Origin: Agarophyton chilense
Taxonomy: Eukaryota > Rhodophyta > Florideophyceae > Gracilariales > Gracilariaceae
Direction of reading: 5' to 3'
DNA length: 64,000 nt
Assembly (NCBI GenBank): GCA_030374765.1
Contig: JARGXX010000105.1
Span: forward strand, 620,001-684,000
The notes under the pieces are model-generated. The model had not been told where the DNA came from and ran no database searches. It saw only the letters and a list, made by a program, of their open reading frames with translations. The translations under genes and the position numbers were made by a program. Numbering within the stretch: position 1 is the stretch's first letter; every line of letters begins with the position of its first letter. Shown piece by piece: positions 22,036-34,913 of this stretch.

Positions 22036-23955
22036 TCGAAAGTAACTACGAACTGACCTGCTTTCTTGACCGTGTGGAGGTCTTGTGTGATATTTTTTCT
22101 CGGTGATGGTCAAAACTCATGAGTGCTGGAGTTGATACGGCCACTTGTCCAGATTATCATGCACACCTTAACCCTTCGACGCGGATTTAACTTTTCGGCT
22201 CTTCAGTCCTTGTACCCCGCCTCCCAACGTGGGGCCCTGAAGCATATGTGAATAGCATGTATCGTAACATTTCTTGGGCTCGATATAGAGTCGCAATAGT
22301 CTTGAAATTGGTTCAACAAGGAGTGGCTAGTCCTAAACTTCCAACATGAACGTTTTTTCCATTGCTGTAGATTCTTTCAAACAAACTGATTTCTTATTGT
22401 TTCCTGTATCCCGTGTCTACTGCAATCGAAAGCCAGAAGAAAAGTGAAGCGTCCTTGAAGCGGCAGAGGAAGTGCTCCACAACTGAAACTGCCTCTGTCG
22501 GCTGAAGAGAATCCAGCCAATGCACAGTTTCATGCCTGATCACCGCACGCAACGTTTAATTTGCCATTTCGACGATGTTGTCGAACGCAGCAGCCAGATG
22601 GGCGGCGGGTAAATCCAGTAGCTCCAAATGGCGTCTGAAACCTTGGCCTTGCGAGGGTGTTTGCAAAAAGCTAATACAAGATGAGGTCAGCATGGAAAGG
22701 GAGGCACCAGGCCTGGGAGGCACCTACTGCGGAAATACCACGTCTATGTGGATATCCGATGCGCTAAACAAATCTGGACTGAGCCTACCACGGTATCTCA
22801 CATTGGATGTCCCATGAGCCTTCGGAGACATCGAAGTTGTCCTCTCTTTGAAAAATAAGAGCAAAAGACCCATGAAGTCATACCCGGACTTGTGGAAGGT
22901 TCAGTGAAAGTCGAACGGCTTAGGCTCCAGCACCTCATTTGGGCGCTACTGATGTGCCTTTAGGCCACCAGATACGAAGGGTCTGGTTAGGGATTAATCT
23001 CATCCGAAAAATAAGGTGAATCTAAGGTGGGGGTTGAATGAGATCGAAATTACATCTTGTTTCCGTGCGCGCCCACCACTCCCTCGCAACGTGATGAGTT
23101 GCTATGGCAGGAAGTAAGAGACAGACAGACACTGTTGTAGTCTTCAGTGCAGAAAAACGTCGATCTTCCTCGTCGTCTCGAAGTGGGGCGGTTACTTTTG
23201 TCTCAATTTTGTGCTTTAGAAGCCCTTTTGAACCAGGAGCAACAGATCACAACATGAAAAACACAGGTGCAATTGCTAACCCTTCTTAATAGTATCTCAA
23301 TAGTCTCGAAGGTCTAGTGCGCAGAAGGTGAAAGGTTGCCTATGGAAAATGGACATCAGACTGCACATTTGAATATTTTCAGGTCGGGATAGGCATTCGT
23401 TAAGATTTAGAAGTAAAAGATGTCCTCAGGTTGTAGAAGAATGTATAATAGAGGTTGGAACTCCTTACCTTGTTCTGCTTTCGTAGTAAACAGCGAATAA
23501 TTCCTTCAGCATTCAGAACTCTTGGGAAAAAACCTTTCTCGGGCATCTCTACAGAAATGATAACTTATTTCCTTCGAAGCGATATGCACGCACAGACTCT
23601 GGAATTACTAGCTTATCTCTGAGCCATAGCAAAGAAGCCTGCCCGTTGTACAACCCGTTTTCAAGTCAAGAACGCATTGCATTCTGTTCACTGCTTGTTC
23701 TGGAGCCATTACCACTGCATCCGGATGTTGCATAGAGGTATCTACATCATCAGGACAGACGGATATAATTTATACGGAATTCAAAATATCTTTTGCTCTC
23801 GACGCAGCGACACATGTGTAGCAGTTCAACGCCGCTTTAGATAATCTATATGCTGGTTGAATGCCAGAGACCTACTCCTGTTCACGCATGAAATTCTTCT
23901 CAAGAGTCTCAGAAACAAAACAGGACAGCACACAACTAAGTTTCAGCAGAGAATG
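22036..23955. other. Gene-free region, about 1.9 kb
   Basis: I see no recognisable gene. The longest frames are an 80-codon plus-strand one at 22575-22817 and a 61-codon one at 23104-23289, both without motifs. Base composition falls toward AT compared with the SGNH gene. It may be a decayed region, given that the next gene is a pseudogene. Confidence 0.35.
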
Positions 23956-24751
23956 CTAGTTCTTGAGCTCTGTGAGTAGTTCACTAAGCTTAGGCGTAAA
24001 GACAACAAGTTCTTCTTCCCCAGATGAAATATTGATAATGGGAGGGTAGCGATCGGATGCTTCCAGAAGTGGCAGCAACCGCTCTAACATACACTTGCGC
24101 GATGAAGTTCACATGCATTACTTAAGTCAACGGAGGAAATCCATTATTAACGAGACGATCTTCACGACAAATGACCGCGTTGTTCATGAGTAAATCAATG
24201 TACGGTACTTTGGAGATCATTTTATTTGTGAACAACTCGTCGCTTTGCGCTTCGGCCAAATCTAGTCGGGCATTTGAGGCGTTTGAATGAATAGATGATA
24301 ACACAGAAACTGACCTTTGCGACCAAACCACTACAAAGCCATCATCTAACAGCTTTGGAGCTATTGCCAGACCAAGTCCTCGCGAGGCTCCCGTTACAAA
24401 TGCAAACACTGGGCCACCTTCTGGAAACTTACTCGAAGAGCCAAAAGACTGCGCGAGGCTGTCAACATTCATGCTGGCCTCAGTAGACTTTGCCAGACTA
24501 CCATTGCGCAACGTCCGAATTCGATGTTCACTTCGGCACATGGCGAAGCATTTTACCCCGTAAAAAAGTAGACCATTCGTTAACATTTTCAAAAATACAG
24601 GATGAAACCACACATTATTCAAGCCGATGATCTCCGAATGGTTGGAGAAGATGATCCCAGAGAGAGAATTCTGCGCGATGAAATGTTTGAAGTCAATGTT
24701 TAAAGTCTGATATTTCTGCTCTTCGTCAACTCGGTCGAGTCCATTCATCAT
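23956..24751 (-). pseudogene. Short-chain dehydrogenase/reductase pseudogene
   Basis: The minus-strand frame from ATG 24751 has a roughly 115-residue N-terminal part and then a Rossmann start, FVTGASRGLGLAIAPKLLDD (TGxxxGxG cofactor motif). LLMNNAVICREDRLVNNGF follows, matching the NNAG region with Gly replaced by Val. It stops at 24122. After a one-base frame change the minus strand goes on MLERLLPLLEASDRYPPIIN then ISSGEEELV, the strand that normally precedes the catalytic Ser/Tyr, and ends at TAG 23956-23958. The YxxxK catalytic pair is not present. Frameshift plus truncation make it non-functional. The start lies only 14 bases from the divergently transcribed membrane protein gene. Confidence 0.7.
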
Positions 24752-24765
24752 TCAGGTCATAGAGT

Positions 24766-25791
24766 TTGTCTTTCGTGTTGTCAAACATACACAAGAGATC
24801 CAAAAACGTGGCGAGTGTGGTTTTCAGGCACATGAATTGTTTGAACATGACATCTTTTATCCGAAGCTTCACTCTTTCTTGGGCTGTGGGGAGAAAGTTT
24901 TCTTCCAAGTATGGGTTCTCCCCTGGCGTATGCGTGGTGTCTCGAAAAATTTGTGGCGCCACTGATTTCGGGAGACGTAGGGCATATGTAATTGAAGCCT
25001 TGAATGTAGAAGAAGCCGACACGGAAAACACAGCCCCGCCGTCGTCCACTCAGACCGCTTTCATCAAGGTCGAACGATTTGCAACTGGCGCCGCCTACAT
25101 CGGGTTTATCTCGTTTGCGCTTTTCTTAGCTCCTGGATCGCTGTCCAGTACCGGGGAAATTGGTCGCATTCTTAGTGGTAACGTAGATGACGTGAATGAT
25201 CTTTTCTTCGCCATATTTTGCTTATTGGGGACACTATCCATCAACATGGCTGTCTTGTTGAATCCTGGAGCTGGTGCGCAGAAACGACTCTCAACAGCGG
25301 TATTCTCTTTACTTGGTGTTTTTTTTGGGTTTGGTGCGCTCGGTCCATATCTTCTCGGTCGTGAGTACGCACCTTCTGTCTATACCCAAGATATTTCCAA
25401 ACGCGGCATTTTCGCTAGACTACTGGAGTCAAGGTTCTTTTCAACTGGAACTCTGATTTTCACTCTATGGACTTATGCCTTCGCTCTGGGCGCTTTTACT
25501 CCAGGAACAGCAGAAGTTCATGATGTTCTCTTCTTCGCTTCCTACAAAGGTCTAGAACGTCTTCTTTCAGCAGATCGGTTTGTATGCGTTTCAACGCTTG
25601 ATGGTCTTCTTCTGAGCATATTGACGTGGGGACCGTTAACAGAAGATATGCGGCGACGAGGTTGGTTTGTGACCGGAAAGGTACTTGAATCAATCCTAAC
25701 AGCGCTGTCGATTTTATCAACCCCTGGTCTGGGTGTCGCTCTTTATCTCATTTTGAGGCCTCGTCTACCGAGAAAACTCAATCAAAGTTAA
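24766..25791 (+). CDS. Predicted multi-pass membrane protein, possibly plastid-targeted
   Basis: The product is 341 residues. The first roughly 80 residues are basic and Ser/Phe-containing with few acids (MTSFIRSFTLSWAVGRKFSS...), the style of an organelle transit peptide. From about residue 105 there are five to six hydrophobic segments (including YIGFISFALFLAPGSL, LLGTLSINMAVLLNPG, LLGVFFGFGALGPYLLG, TLIFTLWTYAFALGAFTP and a C-terminal LGVALYLILRP). I recall similar DUF-type proteins in cyanobacteria and plastids (the 'GPY.. R' loop after the third helix), but I cannot name the family. Later in-frame methionines (for example at the MNCLNM segment) could be the real start. It is divergent from the dead dehydrogenase, so the two once shared one promoter interval. 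Confidence 0.6.
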   Translation: MSFVLSNIHKRSKNVASVVFRHMNCLNMTSFIRSFTLSWAVGRKFSSKYGFSPGVCVVSRKICGATDFGRRRAYVIEALNVEEADTENTAPPSSTQTAFIKVERFATGAAYIGFISFALFLAPGSLSSTGEIGRILSGNVDDVNDLFFAIFCLLGTLSINMAVLLNPGAGAQKRLSTAVFSLLGVFFGFGALGPYLLGREYAPSVYTQDISKRGIFARLLESRFFSTGTLIFTLWTYAFALGAFTPGTAEVHDVLFFASYKGLERLLSADRFVCVSTLDGLLLSILTWGPLTEDMRRRGWFVTGKVLESILTALSILSTPGLGVALYLILRPRLPRKLNQS

Positions 25792-26038
25792 CTAATTGCC
25801 AGGTAGCGATTTACTAGACTTGGTGCTTCAGCAGTGCTTTCAACTCTGCAGAATCCTGTACATATCCTATCCTACATAGATTACCTACGGTTACTGTGCA
25901 TGGGCAATGCGTCTGAGCCAAGGTTTGGGTGAAGAAATGCGTCTCGGAAAAGCTGTGGGCTGCCAGGTCTATTGGATTAGGCGCGTATTGTCAGTAGTCA
26001 GTGAAGGGCCGTTGGAGAATGTATAGATCTCAAGGGTC

Positions 26039-28987
26039 TTAAAGAGAAAATCGTTCTTTCAGCAAGCTCTGTAATGGCGTCGAGTACGAATTAAACAAAG
26101 AAAACCATTGATCCCCAAGTGTTTGCTTGTATCCATGCAGTATAGAAGCAAACTCCATTTCCAGATCTGGCTTGCAGTGAAACCAACTCCCAATGGCATC
26201 GAGATAATTTCCAAAGCATTTCATGATTGCTGTAGGATTGAGACGTACCATTGCATTCATCCCATGGAATGCCTGTTCCTTTTCAATGTCATCCCGTATG
26301 TTTCTCAGTGCCGAAAAAGCCGCCTCAGCAAACTGCTCTAGCCGTGGAGCCATTGCTTCAGACATGACCAAGCCCATTCTTCCCAAAGTTAACGCCGAGT
26401 TCTCCAATAGGCTTCGGCTCAGCTGTGGTGTATTGACAACTCGGATCAAGCAATCCAATGCTCTTTCAACCAGTACTCTCTGAATTATATCTCTGCTTAT
26501 TGGAACAGTTGGCGGCAAAAACCCAGCCATCATCACCAATTCTCCTAAGGCCCAAGTCGCATTGTTTGAAACTGACATGTACTCGGGATTTAGTGCTTGC
26601 ACAGTGCCTTCCACATACTCCGTTAATGCAGGTATTAATGACGGTGTGCGGGCACGAGCGAGTTCGCCTAACAAAGCGAATGCACTTTGTCTGACCTCTT
26701 GCCGACGGTCCTTCATCCCTGCAAAGAGCAGAGGCAGAACAGGCACTCCGCTGTTTCCATTATTTCCAACAAATGGATCGACATTTGGTCCAAGCGCTTC
26801 AGTTAAAGCACACATGAGATCCAGGCAACATGTGAGAAAATCAGCATGGGCGTCATCAGTCTCACCCCTTCCTTCCTGAGTGTATATCGCGTCCATTATA
26901 CTAGTGCAGCGCGAGAAAATGTTTCCCGCATACTGTTGAGAGCTCATTCCAAGAGCACGGAAGACATGTGATAAACATTCTAATAAGGATAACATTTTGC
27001 TATCGTTGTCAGATGTGGCATTCCATTGACCCGTTAACAAGGGCATGAGTACATTCATGTGCTCTGGAACTGCAAGTTCATTTCCTACAGCATCCGACAT
27101 TGTGCACACCACGTCGTATAGGACTATGATATTGTTCTTCTGGTATTGAGAGAACGCACGAGCTAGTGTACCGAGCATCATGGGTAGAAATGGTGAAAGA
27201 AGAGTTCCGGATTCTTCAGCAAGCATTGCTAAAGAAGAACAAGCGGCTTTCTGGACAAGCTTGTTTGAATCCCCCATTAGCTTTAGAAGAGTATCGACTA
27301 ACTGCTTGAAGCGACTCTTCTCATCGATTATCCACTTTGAATACCTAGACAATGTCCAACATGCTATGGATCTTACCATATTATGCTGATCTCCGGTAAG
27401 ACCGAAGAGGAATGAGGCTACGCGTGGTAGACCTCGCAACATGCCATGATAACAGCCCTTTGCGATCGCCCCCAACGCCAGTATGCCACACTCTCTCTGT
27501 TCCCAATGCGCATCGTCAACTACCTTCTCATCGAGTTTAGGCAGTAGGTGCTCCAACAATTCGTCCCCAAAGACTTGTGAGAACATATCTATTGCGCTTG
27601 CGGAACATTTCCTGAGAGTCCACTCAGAATCGTCCCGAAAGTCTTCCATATCAGACGACTCGTAACCACCATTTTCATCAGAGTCATACTCACCCGAACT
27701 TGAACCATTTGAACCGTTTGCAAACCCATTTCCGCTAGCTGACCCCACATAACTACCATTCTCAGCTACCGCCTGACGCTCGGCATTCATACTGGGGTTG
27801 TCCTCATTAATTCCGGAAGTGTTGGACTGAACAAATCGAGGCTGATGAAAGCGAGGCCTGATGTCATCCTCACTATCAGGCACATTCTCGTCCGATTTGT
27901 TTAGTTCATTGTACAGCTCGACCTCGTCTTTTGAGTAAACCATATTGTCAAGAATGATTGGTACTAGTCTTGGGAGATACGATCTAAGGACGTCCTTGCC
28001 ACCTTGCACTCTCGCCACCAAAATCCAAAACTCACATGCTTCACGAGCGATTAGTTCGTCATGATGCTTGCTGGAAGCAAGCATGAACTCAATGATATTG
28101 CTGAGGTATGGAGCAAGAGATTGGGGAGTAGATTCTGTCAGTAAACAAATGGAAGTGCAAACTCTCTTCCTTACTTGCGCCGAAGAGTCTTCAGCTATGG
28201 AGAACAAAGTTCGGATGAATGCATCTACATGATCGTGAAGAGCAGTGGGTAAACCGAGTATAAGATGATTCAAGATCTGAACCGATTTTGCTCGAATGGT
28301 GTCAGATTGATGTACGCATAAGTGGATTAACTTGGGAACGAGCGCATCTAATGGACGTGAAACGTCGTGATTGAGAACGAGAGGGACGTCTTCAGCGAGA
28401 GCAGAAAGAACTGTAAGAGCGCCTTCTATATACGCGAGACGATCAGAGTCCATGGAATGAATGAGAGTTGTGGTTAATCCAGAGTAGGCGACTAATGCCT
28501 GCATAGACTTGACAATTGTGGAAATACATGTAGCTGCTACGGCCCTGATTTGGTACGAATTATCACCTATTGCAGCGAGTAAACGTGCATTGATGTATTG
28601 CCTGCTCTGAGGGTGTAAAGAGTTGTAAAGAGGTCGAATGTTATTCTTCAATACCAATCCAGCTGCCTGTCTTACGGGGTCTACTTGTTGTTGGGCAGCT
28701 TGAGAACTGTCGTACCCATGAGCTAGGATGTAAACTAAGTAGTTGTTGAAATCACGAACAGATGAATACTGGCGTAGTTGTTCGTAAACATGTTGCTGCA
28801 CCTTTGTAAAAGCTGAGGTAGATTCTCGAAGTAAGTTGGCGATTGCTTGGAGTTTTTCTGGAGCTGGAGTCCATTCTATTGTTTGCTGTTCATTAGAGGT
28901 CGCCAACGGCGCCGAACAAATGGCGTGATCTGGGTTTGTTGCTGAAGCCAAGGCAAGATGAGTGGAATTCATGGCGACAGAGGCCAT
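26039..28987 (-). CDS. TNPO1: Transportin (karyopherin beta-2), nuclear import receptor
   Basis: This importin-beta family HEAT-repeat receptor carries PY-NLS cargo through nuclear pores under Ran control. The single-exon product is 982 residues, somewhat longer than animal transportin (about 890-900). Family marks are WTPAPEKLQAIANLLRES at residue 38, DFNNYLVYIL, RQAAGLVLKNNIRP (importin-beta N domain), VPDSEDDIRPRFHQPRF before the acidic loop, and DDSEWTLRKCSASAIDMFSQ just after it. The extra length is an N-terminal tail of about 35 residues and an enlarged Gly/Ser/Asp-rich loop around residues 395-460, equivalent to the H8 loop that displaces cargo on Ran binding. The end, SLLKERFSL, is like other transportins. 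The gene is convergent with the membrane protein gene on its left. Confidence 0.92.
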   Translation of the reverse strand: MASVAMNSTHLALASATNPDHAICSAPLATSNEQQTIEWTPAPEKLQAIANLLRESTSAFTKVQQHVYEQLRQYSSVRDFNNYLVYILAHGYDSSQAAQQQVDPVRQAAGLVLKNNIRPLYNSLHPQSRQYINARLLAAIGDNSYQIRAVAATCISTIVKSMQALVAYSGLTTTLIHSMDSDRLAYIEGALTVLSALAEDVPLVLNHDVSRPLDALVPKLIHLCVHQSDTIRAKSVQILNHLILGLPTALHDHVDAFIRTLFSIAEDSSAQVRKRVCTSICLLTESTPQSLAPYLSNIIEFMLASSKHHDELIAREACEFWILVARVQGGKDVLRSYLPRLVPIILDNMVYSKDEVELYNELNKSDENVPDSEDDIRPRFHQPRFVQSNTSGINEDNPSMNAERQAVAENGSYVGSASGNGFANGSNGSSSGEYDSDENGGYESSDMEDFRDDSEWTLRKCSASAIDMFSQVFGDELLEHLLPKLDEKVVDDAHWEQRECGILALGAIAKGCYHGMLRGLPRVASFLFGLTGDQHNMVRSIACWTLSRYSKWIIDEKSRFKQLVDTLLKLMGDSNKLVQKAACSSLAMLAEESGTLLSPFLPMMLGTLARAFSQYQKNNIIVLYDVVCTMSDAVGNELAVPEHMNVLMPLLTGQWNATSDNDSKMLSLLECLSHVFRALGMSSQQYAGNIFSRCTSIMDAIYTQEGRGETDDAHADFLTCCLDLMCALTEALGPNVDPFVGNNGNSGVPVLPLLFAGMKDRRQEVRQSAFALLGELARARTPSLIPALTEYVEGTVQALNPEYMSVSNNATWALGELVMMAGFLPPTVPISRDIIQRVLVERALDCLIRVVNTPQLSRSLLENSALTLGRMGLVMSEAMAPRLEQFAEAAFSALRNIRDDIEKEQAFHGMNAMVRLNPTAIMKCFGNYLDAIGSWFHCKPDLEMEFASILHGYKQTLGDQWFSLFNSYSTPLQSLLKERFSL

Positions 28988-31416
<2,429 letters not shown>

Positions 31417-31820
31417 GCGTGGGTGTAGTCCGGCTTGTCTACCGTCTGGTATCGAGAAGAGAATGAGCTGGAGCTTAACATAGGAAATAGGAATCCCAAC
31501 ACTAGTGACACATGCGTACGAAATGAAAGCGAGCTATATTGCGGTTACACAAAACGTTGCAAGCCCGTTCGTTTCACTTGAACTTGTAACTGCACATATG
31601 AGTCTACACATGAAAACAACTGTACAACTTTTGGTCATTCGCTAAAGGATTTGATGGTGTGGACATTTGAGTCAACCTTGGACCTTATCCGGAGGGGCAG
31701 ACGATACTCCATCGTCATGGTAGTAAATTAAAGTAACAAGTGCTATACTACTACAAACCAAAACTGAGGAACAAAATCTATAGATAAAAATAACGTGCAA
31801 TACCCAGCAGAGAGAACTCT
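31417..31820. other. Intergenic region between convergent Rab2 and NIPA-like genes
   Basis: 404 bp between convergent genes, AT-rich, with no open frame of note. It should hold both 3' ends. AATAAA-like signals are not obvious. Confidence 0.4.
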
Positions 31821-32837
31821 TCACCCTAGCTTGTTTCCCTTCTCTCCTCTCCGCGACAAAATGAACACCCCTGTTAAGTTAACAACCACGCCAGCAGCAA
31901 AGCTCACTCTTCTGGAAACTTTCATGGAAGAGTACTCGTCAAAGAATATGCCACCTCCTATCATTGAGCATAGACTCCACAATACTTCAATTGCAGGCAC
32001 GATAAAAAGAATATCATGACTGGCCAAGAGACGATTCAATGTATAAATCCAGAAGGAAACCAGAGAGAGCCAGGTGAGAATAAGGGCCAGAAACTGTGGC
32101 TTGAACGCATTATGAAAACCGTCTGTTAGAGCTAGCAGACTGGCCTTTGACAGAAATACGGTATTGACGCTAAGCATAGCAGCAGCAGCAGCATGACAAA
32201 GTCCTGCATATGCCACCAAGGTAGGATTAGCCATATCATCACCACCAGATTTTCGTATTCTGCGCCGAAGTCTGCCGCGTATAACCATAAGTAGTGAAGC
32301 CAGTACAAGAACAGTGACTAGATACACTTGGAACGAAAAGCGACGAAACAGTTGAGAAATTTCGAGAAGTGTAAGTCCGCGTTGTTCAGAATGGTTGGCG
32401 CTGGCAACAGCTATTATGTTACCAAAAGCGATGAGCGACATTGGAAGCACATCTCGCAAACCAAGACGTTCGCCGAGCACAAAAGTGGCAAACACAGCGT
32501 TAACGACGAGAGCCATGCTACTCAGCGGGGCGATCAAACTCTGCGCGGCAAAGCGTAAACCTGCCGTATTGAGCACTCCACCCAGCGAATTTACGCCATA
32601 GCCGCAGAACCACAGCACGGTGGCGTGGGCCGCGGAAGAACGACGGTTAAACGGAGTTGATCTGAGCACAGTGCTACTGCTGGTTGTTCCTCGCTTAATG
32701 TGAGAGAGCTTGATAAGATTCATACCCGCACCGCACATAGTATAGCCCGCAATTGCCAACAAAAGGCCAATTGACCATGGGGCAGCCATAGGCATAAGGT
32801 CCGGGAATGGTTGCACGCTAGCGACGGTCATTTGCAT
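31821..32837 (-). CDS. NIPA-like magnesium transporter (DUF803 family)
   Basis: The predicted membrane transporter (338 residues from ATG 32837) has about nine hydrophobic helices in the drug/metabolite-transporter fold. Family-like segments are WSIGLLLAIAGYTMCGAGMN (helix 1), then a GGVLNTAGLRFAAQSLIAPL / SSMALVVNAVFATFVLGERL pair equivalent to the NIPA 'AP.tlv.PLga.sv..sa.la..fL.E.l' signature, then SLIAFGNIIAVASANHSE. The C-terminal half has AVFATFVLGE-like repetition with FIVPAIEVLWSLCSMIGGGI and ends in a basic tail. NIPA proteins move Mg2+ or other divalent ions in animals. Substrate here is not known. The frame is open further upstream to 33239, but that extension is Cys/Ser-rich and unlike the family, so 32837 is the better start. 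Confidence 0.75.
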   Translation of the reverse strand: MQMTVASVQPFPDLMPMAAPWSIGLLLAIAGYTMCGAGMNLIKLSHIKRGTTSSSTVLRSTPFNRRSSAAHATVLWFCGYGVNSLGGVLNTAGLRFAAQSLIAPLSSMALVVNAVFATFVLGERLGLRDVLPMSLIAFGNIIAVASANHSEQRGLTLLEISQLFRRFSFQVYLVTVLVLASLLMVIRGRLRRRIRKSGGDDMANPTLVAYAGLCHAAAAAMLSVNTVFLSKASLLALTDGFHNAFKPQFLALILTWLSLVSFWIYTLNRLLASHDILFIVPAIEVLWSLCSMIGGGIFFDEYSSMKVSRRVSFAAGVVVNLTGVFILSRRGEKGNKLG

Positions 32838-34436
32838 GCATGGGAGAAAGCAGCGGAAACAGTGCTGAAGAAGTGGACAAAAAACAACGAGCTGCGGAAG
32901 CGAGCAAGCACGAAGTGCTAACCAACAGAACCGGAACCCACGGCACACGCTGTGACGCGTACAGAGGGAAAGAGGGGCCACAGAAAAAGAACTGGGGACG
33001 CTGGGTGAGCAAAATGTGACAGAGGTATAGTAGATACTCAACGATTGAATGAGGAAGGTTTCGAGTGGGTGGCGGCGGGTAAGACGATTGTGGAGTACGA
33101 TGACGCGATATAGCGTACGGGCGGAGGTGAGTGAGAGTAGGCGCCACTCGCGGGCAATGTCAATGCGCACAGAGACCGTGTCCGTTGTACCCAATAGCAG
33201 CCACATCGTTTCGCATGAAAAAGTGGCCGTGTTGAACATGTGAATAACGACATCAGGAGGGGCTGGGGGCGCTCCTTACAGTTTGGAGCGCAAGGCGCAT
33301 CATCAGTGCTGAAATCACACTTACCGTTACTGTGGCGCGCCGAGCCGCTGTTGCTGATCATGGTGACCATTTTCAATTGTGTACGTGTGGAATTGACGTT
33401 CAGGGTGGCCAATTGGGCGGCGCCCAGTTCCACTTGGCGCCTCCGCGGCCTCTGTCAGCACCTTTACATCAATACGCTTCTATCACGCCCAATGCGGCGG
33501 TGTCACGCGTCACGCGTCACGCAGGACCACTGCACCACTGCACCACTGCACCACTGCTCGGGTGTTATGGACTACTACGAAGGGTAACTTGGTTAACCCT
33601 GTTACTTTGTAGCTAATGGCGTCGTAGATACAGTATTAGCCGCCACACCAGCTTGCCCCTGTTTTCGTTTCGAGAAACTACCACCAGTACAGAATACATA
33701 CGCTCCTCAAGCTGGAGATCGCAGATTGCCGACACCATCCTGCGCCAACTGCAGCCCTGCCAGCACCTGTTCTTCTTCTGCACGTACGCAATGCACAATT
33801 TACAAAAGGTACTGTACGAAGGTATCTATCCAGCGAAGGGTAAAGGTTACATATTATCGAGATTGGCGCGCAGTCTATGACGCGCGGTGCAGCTCAGCTC
33901 ACGGTCATTGTTTTCCATCCCGTCTAACGGTATCCCTCTCTAGAAAACAAGCAAGCACTCAGACCTGCACCCAGCGATTCCAAGCCGGAATCCCTTGGTG
34001 AGCACAACCTCTGCGGTTCATGAGTCGAAAATCTCGACCTAATCATCGCTAGCAGAGTTTAGGTTTTACGAGGGATTGCTAGAATTCTTAAAAAACCAGC
34101 CGAGTACTTCGATACTTTCCTACAGTTTCCACTCCTGCAGACAGTGTATACGAAGGCATATGTGTATAGGTTTAGCAATCGGTACAAATTACCCTTCGTA
34201 TTGTTACTTGCTCCGTAGATTTAGCTTACAAAGCTGCTGAGCTCATCCTTTGCGTTCAATTTAAACCATAGACTGAGTGCGTTTGCGCACACTTCAAAAG
34301 CGTGGAAGAACGTCCACTTTTGTACACCACTGCTACGCAGCATTCAAGCCTTCCGACTTTCCTCGTTCTTTTACCCCTCCCTCCATCACTATCCTCAACG
34401 TCCGCCGCAAATACTCGCCCTAGCGTGACGTTCACT
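32838..34436. other. Intergenic region upstream of the NIPA-like and RidA-like genes
   Basis: 1.6 kb between divergent genes. No gene is recognised. It contains short tandem repeats at 33502-33558 (listed separately). The right end (34360-34436) is a pyrimidine-rich leader with CCCCTCCCTCC about 55 bases before the RidA-like ATG. Confidence 0.4.
33502..33558. repeat. Two adjacent short tandem repeats
   Basis: About three copies of the 7-mer GTCACGC (33502-33522) are followed after a few bases by about four copies of the 8-mer CCACTGCA (33527-33558). Unit counts are read by eye. No function is apparent. Confidence 0.7.
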
Positions 34437-34913
34437 ATGCGCTTCCTAACCTTGATCGCCTTCACTGTCATCCTGCTGATCACTCAAGCCTGTCGGGTTG
34501 TCACAGTAAACCCACCGACTCTATTCGACCCCATTCCCTTTGGCTATTCTCACATAAGAATCGATAAGCTCAATGCGGTAGCCCATGTTGCCGGACAAGT
34601 CGCCATCAATGTGAACGGTACCTTCGTTGGCGTGACTTTGGCTGAACAACTGTTGGAAACTGAACGCAACCTCAAGCTAGCTCTGGATGCAGTCCATTCA
34701 GATTTTAGCAATATTCTTCGAGTCAATGCGTTCATTCTCAACTTTGATCCGAAAACAGACCTTTCAACTTTCATGGAGACTGGAAAGAGATTGGGGAGCC
34801 CGGCGACTACTCTTATTTCTACGCCCGCTCTCGCTCTCGAGGGTTTGCTCGTTGAGATAGAGCTGGATGCGGCTATTCCCAAATACTTTGCCAGGCGTCT
34901 CAAGTGTTCTTAA
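34437..34913 (+). CDS. RidA (YjgF/UK114) family protein with N-terminal signal sequence
   Basis: RidA-fold proteins hydrolyse reactive enamine/imine intermediates or act as related deaminases. This 158-residue copy begins MRFLTLIAFTVILLITQACR, a clear hydrophobic signal peptide or anchor, which is unusual for a family that normally works in cytosol or organelles. The body matches the family: HVAGQVAINVNGTFVG, TLAEQLLETERNLKLALDAV, a central VNAFILNFDP, and GLLVEIELDAAIP in place of the usual 'vEIe.iA' strand. The key Arg of the classical active site is normally in an R-x-x-V-x-V segment. Here that segment reads GSPATTLISTPAL without Arg, so enamine deaminase activity is doubtful. The frame extends upstream to 34302, but the ATG at 34437 gives the signal peptide. 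Confidence 0.7.
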   Translation: MRFLTLIAFTVILLITQACRVVTVNPPTLFDPIPFGYSHIRIDKLNAVAHVAGQVAINVNGTFVGVTLAEQLLETERNLKLALDAVHSDFSNILRVNAFILNFDPKTDLSTFMETGKRLGSPATTLISTPALALEGLLVEIELDAAIPKYFARRLKCS

